16,129 bases of DNA. Origin: DATAMF01 sp964472565 (GTDB taxonomy: Bacteria > Chloroflexota > Anaerolineae > Aggregatilineales > Aggregatilineaceae). The stretch lies in assembly GCA_964472565.1 (NCBI GenBank), contig CAYYNB010000144.1, forward strand, positions 1 to 16,129. The letters are read 5' to 3'. Numbering within the stretch: position 1 is the first letter of the stretch; each line of letters begins with the position of its first letter. The translations under genes were made by a program, and so were the position numbers. Under the pieces are notes generated by a model, which was not told the DNA's origin, ran no database searches, and saw nothing but the letters and a program-made list of their open reading frames with translations. Positions 13,093 to 16,129 of the stretch are shown here, piece by piece.

Positions 13093-14340
13093 ATGAAGAA
13101 CTTGTTACGTCTTGTCCTCGTTTTGTTGTTCCTCCTGCCCGTCCTCCCCACCGCTGCCCAGGATGAAGAACCCCCCGCGCTGATCGACTGTGAACAGTAT
13201 GATCTGAGCAATCTCAAGATCGGTCTGGTGACGGATGTCGGCCAGATCAACGACAAGAGCTTCAACCAAAGCTCCTGGCAGGGTGTCCTGGCCGCTGGCG
13301 AATGCGGCGCGGAAATCGATTACATCGAAACCCAGGATGCTGCCGATTACGCCAAGAATATCGCTGAATTTGCCGAAAACGATTACGAGATCATCGTAAC
13401 CGTTGGTTATGCCCTCGGCACCGCGACGCTTGAAGCCGCCGCGACCTATCCCGAAATCATCTTCATCGGGGTGGACCAGTTCCAGGGCGAAGCAGTTGAT
13501 AACGTGGTGGGCCTCGTCTTCCACGAAGATCAATCCGGTTATCTGGCGGGTGTGCTGGCGGCACGTATGACCCAGACCAACATCATCGCCGCCGTGCTTG
13601 GCACTGACTCGGTGCCGCCCGTTGTTGCCTTCAAGGAAGGCTTCGAAGCGGGTGCTCTCGCGACGAATCCCGACCTACAGATCATCTCGACCTATCACCC
13701 TGGCTCGATTGACCAGGCCTTCAGCGATCCCGAATGGGGTGCCCAGACTGCACGCGCAGCCCTGGATCAAAAAGCCGATGTGATCTTCGGCGCGGGCGGC
13801 AAAACCGGCAACGGTGCCCTGATCGAAATCGCCAACGCCGTGACCGAAGCGGGCCAGCCGCCGTTCTGCATCGGCGTGGACAGCGACCAGTGGGGAACTT
13901 TGCCCGAAGCGCATCCCTGCCTTATCTCCAGCGCCATGAAACTGCTGGATAAGGGTGTCGCCACGATCATCATGAGCATTGCCGACGGGACGGTTCCGGC
14001 GGGCAACTTCTTTGGTGAAGCCGCGCTGGCCGATTTCCACGATTTTACGGATGTCGTTCCCGACGAAGTGAAGACCGAACTGGCCGAAACCGCTGTGGGT
14101 CTGGCCTCTGGCGAGATCAGCACCGGCTACGGCACAGCTACCGAAGAACCCGCCGCCCTGGATGGGAATGCCCTCGTGGACGAGCGCTGCACGGTCTGCC
14201 ATGACCGCGAACGCATCGACAGCCGCGACGAAGACGAAGCGGGCTGGACGGCTATTGTCGATGAAATGGTCGAAAAAGGCGCGCAGTTAAGCGACGAAGA
14301 ACGTGCCGCCGTGATCGCCTATCTGGTCGAGGCGCACTAA
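13093..14340 (+). CDS. Exported BMP/PnrA-like binding protein fused to a CXXCH c-type cytochrome domain
   Basis: This 415-residue protein begins with a signal peptide (MKNLLRLVLVLLFLLP...PTAAQ). Residues about 40-345 form a BMP/PnrA-type periplasmic-binding domain, with DVGQINDKSFNQSSW at 48-62, FHEDQSGYLAGVLAARM (143-159) and FGAGGKTGNGAL at 232-243. Proteins of this group bind nucleosides or related ligands for ABC import and are usually lipoproteins; this one lacks a lipobox. After a short linker, residues 360-415 hold CTVCH (366-370), a covalent haem c site. WTAIVDEMVEKGAQLSDEERAA leads to a final helix IAYLVEAH, as in small class I cytochrome c domains; Met392 is a possible distal ligand. 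The fusion is in one uninterrupted frame. GAGGAG lies 8 nt before the ATG. No ABC permease or ATPase gene is adjacent, so redox sensing or electron transfer is as plausible as uptake. Confidence 0.87.
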   Translation: MKNLLRLVLVLLFLLPVLPTAAQDEEPPALIDCEQYDLSNLKIGLVTDVGQINDKSFNQSSWQGVLAAGECGAEIDYIETQDAADYAKNIAEFAENDYEIIVTVGYALGTATLEAAATYPEIIFIGVDQFQGEAVDNVVGLVFHEDQSGYLAGVLAARMTQTNIIAAVLGTDSVPPVVAFKEGFEAGALATNPDLQIISTYHPGSIDQAFSDPEWGAQTARAALDQKADVIFGAGGKTGNGALIEIANAVTEAGQPPFCIGVDSDQWGTLPEAHPCLISSAMKLLDKGVATIIMSIADGTVPAGNFFGEAALADFHDFTDVVPDEVKTELAETAVGLASGEISTGYGTATEEPAALDGNALVDERCTVCHDRERIDSRDEDEAGWTAIVDEMVEKGAQLSDEERAAVIAYLVEAH

Positions 14341-14361
14341 TTCTTGCCTGTGTTTCAATGT

Positions 14362-14389
14362 GAGGGCAGTTTGCGCTGCCCTCTTTTTT
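14362..14389 (+). terminator. Rho-independent terminator after the BMP-cytochrome gene
   Basis: An 8-bp perfect stem (GAGGGCAG/CTGCCCTC) with a 6-nt loop is followed by six T. It starts 22 nt after the stop. No T run follows on the minus strand, so it does not serve the convergent gene equally. Confidence 0.9.
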
Positions 14390-14396
14390 ATTCCCG

Positions 14397-15926
14397 CTAT
14401 TCCACCACGCTCCACAATCCCAACCCCGTCCCGATCACCGCGCCATCGGGCAGCGTGAAATAAAACAGCACGCCGGGCGGCGGTTCGCGCGTCATGGCTA
14501 CTTCCTGAATCGTCATCCGGTAGCTTTGTTCCGACCCCAGCGCCCAGCCGAGTTTCTCGCGCACGCCGGGCGCATTCGCCCAGATTTTGCCGAAACCATG
14601 CGCGGGCACAAACCGGTCCAGCGGCGGCATGAGCGTCGCGTCAGGATCGGGCATGGTGGCGTAACTGGCTTCGGTGGTATACGTCACCGTGCCGTTTTGA
14701 TACGGCCCATCCTCGTACAGCACATAAATTTCGCGCGTATCTCCCCGCCACACCATCATCCCCCCCTCAAACTGCTGGTAGGCCGCCTCGATTTCAGCCA
14801 CGGCCCGCACCGGACATCCATCCGCCGCGCCGAAGAAAAACGTATAGGGGCAGTGAATCTGAACGTCTGCCGTCAGGCTGGCATCACGGGCGGCGGTCCA
14901 CAGCGTAAACTGGACACTGTACGCGGCGTAATCCGGCAAATACACGGTTGCCGTGCCTTTGGGCGACTGCGCCTGGACGACCTGTGTCACGACGCTGGTA
15001 TTGGGGATCCGCTGCTCAACCGTGACGCCGCCCGTTCCCAAAACTTCCCAGGCGAGCGTGACCGCCGACCCCGGCGTCACAATATTCGGGGTTACTGTAA
15101 ACGCCACAATCTGCCCGGTGCCCGTCACCGGGACCGGATTCTGCGGATAGGAGGGAAGCGGCGTCGGCGGGATCGGAGTCGCCAGTACCACCGGCGCGCT
15201 GCCGATCACCGGCAGGGTAACGGATTCCTCCGCGTATACCTCCTGTGACGCCATATCGACCAGGCGCAGCCGCAGCATGACACTGGTCAGCCCCGCGCGG
15301 TACACCGGGGCCACCACTCCCTGCCCGCGCGATGGAATCCAGAAATTGGAACGCGGCAGTTCAATCGACTGGTACGAATTATCGGTAAAAACCTGCTCAA
15401 AAACCGGATTCGCCGTCGGCGGGCGGTTGCTGATATTCCACGACACCGTCACCAGGGCCTGCCCCTGTGACAGTGCGACAGCATCCAACTGCTGTGCATC
15501 CACCGTAAACTGCTCAATTTCTGGCGCTGTCGGCGGAATCTCATAGGGAAGGCTGATCGTGCGCTGATCGACGATCCGCGATTGCAGATCGGTGATCGAC
15601 AGCAGATAGGTCGGCGGGCCGAAATTCTGCGGCATCTGAACCGTGATCTCGCGCTCCCCGTTTGCCTCCAGCGGCACGCTTTCCGCGCCGAAAACCGGTT
15701 CCCAGCTATTCAGACGATAGGCGTGCAGCCGCAGACGGTACTGATCGGTCATGCCGATGGTTGTCCAGCTCAGCGTCGTGATCGCCGTCCCTGCCTCAAT
15801 ATCCTCGACTGTCACCGTCGCGCTGCTGCTTTCAAAGGTGATAATGGTTGGCAGCGTTTCGGCCTGCACCGGCAGTCCTGCCGCCAGTATCAGCCCCACC
15901 AGAACCCAACAGGCTAACCGTTTCAT
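14397..15926 (-). CDS. Secreted multi-domain beta-sandwich protein with WRGD/GFGKxW C-terminal domain
   Basis: I do not recognise a named function for this 509-residue protein. It has a signal peptide (MKRLACWVLVGLILAAGLPVQA, cleavage likely near residue 22). Three beta-rich stretches that look like Ig/Fn3-type modules follow (about 25-130, 135-240 and 272-356), with TLSW, TVSWN and LAWEV core strands. A short Pro-rich linker (about 250-266) precedes the third. After two cysteines (359, 371) a distinct C-terminal domain (about 380-509) contains FEGGMMVWRGD (386-396), IYVLY, PAHGFGKIW (441-449) and REKLGWALGSE (456-466). I associate this pattern with exported Chloroflexota proteins of unknown role. 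GAGGAG lies 7 nt before the ATG. It is convergent with the BMP-cytochrome gene and lies about 120 bp downstream of a same-strand gene. Confidence 0.8.
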   Translation of the reverse strand: MKRLACWVLVGLILAAGLPVQAETLPTIITFESSSATVTVEDIEAGTAITTLSWTTIGMTDQYRLRLHAYRLNSWEPVFGAESVPLEANGEREITVQMPQNFGPPTYLLSITDLQSRIVDQRTISLPYEIPPTAPEIEQFTVDAQQLDAVALSQGQALVTVSWNISNRPPTANPVFEQVFTDNSYQSIELPRSNFWIPSRGQGVVAPVYRAGLTSVMLRLRLVDMASQEVYAEESVTLPVIGSAPVVLATPIPPTPLPSYPQNPVPVTGTGQIVAFTVTPNIVTPGSAVTLAWEVLGTGGVTVEQRIPNTSVVTQVVQAQSPKGTATVYLPDYAAYSVQFTLWTAARDASLTADVQIHCPYTFFFGAADGCPVRAVAEIEAAYQQFEGGMMVWRGDTREIYVLYEDGPYQNGTVTYTTEASYATMPDPDATLMPPLDRFVPAHGFGKIWANAPGVREKLGWALGSEQSYRMTIQEVAMTREPPPGVLFYFTLPDGAVIGTGLGLWSVVE

Positions 15927-16049
15927 CGGATTGCTCCTCGTTTCACTTGTTCTGTCACAAGCTTACGAGTATCTGCATAAGCGGGCAAGTGGTGCGGTGG
16001 GCAGTCGTCGGGTTGTCGCCCGTTCGGGGGCGGGGCAGGCGGATCAAGC

Positions 16050-16129
16050 TTAATCGGCACTCGGTTTCGCAGTGCCCGACTCGATGCCCTTGGGCAGCTT
16101 GCGAAACGGCAGGTTGTCCTCCGCAGCAA
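16050..16129 (-). CDS. C-terminal end of an unidentified gene running off the window
   Basis: Reading the minus strand from the window edge, one frame encodes 25 residues (AAEDNLPFRKLPKGIESG, then TAKPSAD) before a TAA. The other two frames read as Arg/Cys-rich shadow sequence, while this one has a normal charge pattern and a plausible protein end. The 123 bp between it and the secreted protein gene contains no hairpin with a T run. Too little is visible to name it. Confidence 0.5.
   Translation of the reverse strand, partial: AAEDNLPFRKLPKGIESGTAKPSAD

Noticed and set aside
14526..15248. 240-residue open frame on the plus strand
   Set aside because: It is antisense to the secreted Ig-like protein and is Arg-rich without domain features.
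15923..16129. 68-residue minus-strand frame at the window edge
   Set aside because: It is Arg/Cys/Pro-rich and overlaps the start of the secreted protein; another frame gives a more protein-like C-terminus ending at 16050.

Overview
The window looks like a chromosomal segment from a member of the Chloroflexota (Anaerolineae-like). This is inferred from style, not from a marker gene. The composition is fairly GC-rich and Shine-Dalgarno sites are mostly clear. Many exported proteins carry Pro/Thr-rich linkers. One secreted protein ends in an Ig-like plus WRGD...GFGKxW type of C-terminus that I associate with this phylum. Short heptamer and palindromic repeats sit between genes. No tRNA, rRNA, CRISPR array, transposase or phage gene was seen.

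Left part (1-5591, minus strand): a secreted two-domain GH3 beta-N-acetylhexosaminidase (NagZ-like); an orphan response regulator with an OmpR-type winged helix; tRNA(Ile)-lysidine synthetase TilS, whose GTG start overlaps the stop of a UPF0316 membrane protein; and a four-helix membrane protein ending in a zinc ribbon. A strong terminator separates the regulator from the GH3 gene. A divergent promoter region (5592-5713) then leads to plus-strand genes: a FecR-PKD lipoprotein, a Gfo/Idh/MocA oxidoreductase, and, after a terminator, an exported HEXXH metallopeptidase with an SH3-like tail that uses a TTG start.

Middle (9610-10067): about 460 bp between convergent genes, without a gene. It holds a strong terminator, a 13-bp triplication, a pair of 12-bp direct repeats with a stem, and a 30-bp near-perfect palindrome.

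Right part: on the minus strand, a small protein of unknown function, a lipoprotein that resembles DUF2268 peptidases but lacks their catalytic motif, and an alpha/beta hydrolase whose 3' end overlaps that lipoprotein. Divergently transcribed on the plus strand is the most unusual gene here: a periplasmic-type BMP/PnrA-like ligand-binding protein fused to a C-terminal CXXCH haem domain. A secreted Ig-like protein and the last codons of another gene, both on the minus strand, close the window.

Most of the genes encode exported or membrane proteins (glycosidase, peptidase, lipoproteins, binding protein, surface beta-sandwich proteins), so this is largely an envelope and extracellular region with a few housekeeping genes. 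Apart from the TilS/UPF0316 pair and the hydrolase/lipoprotein pair, there is little evidence of operons.
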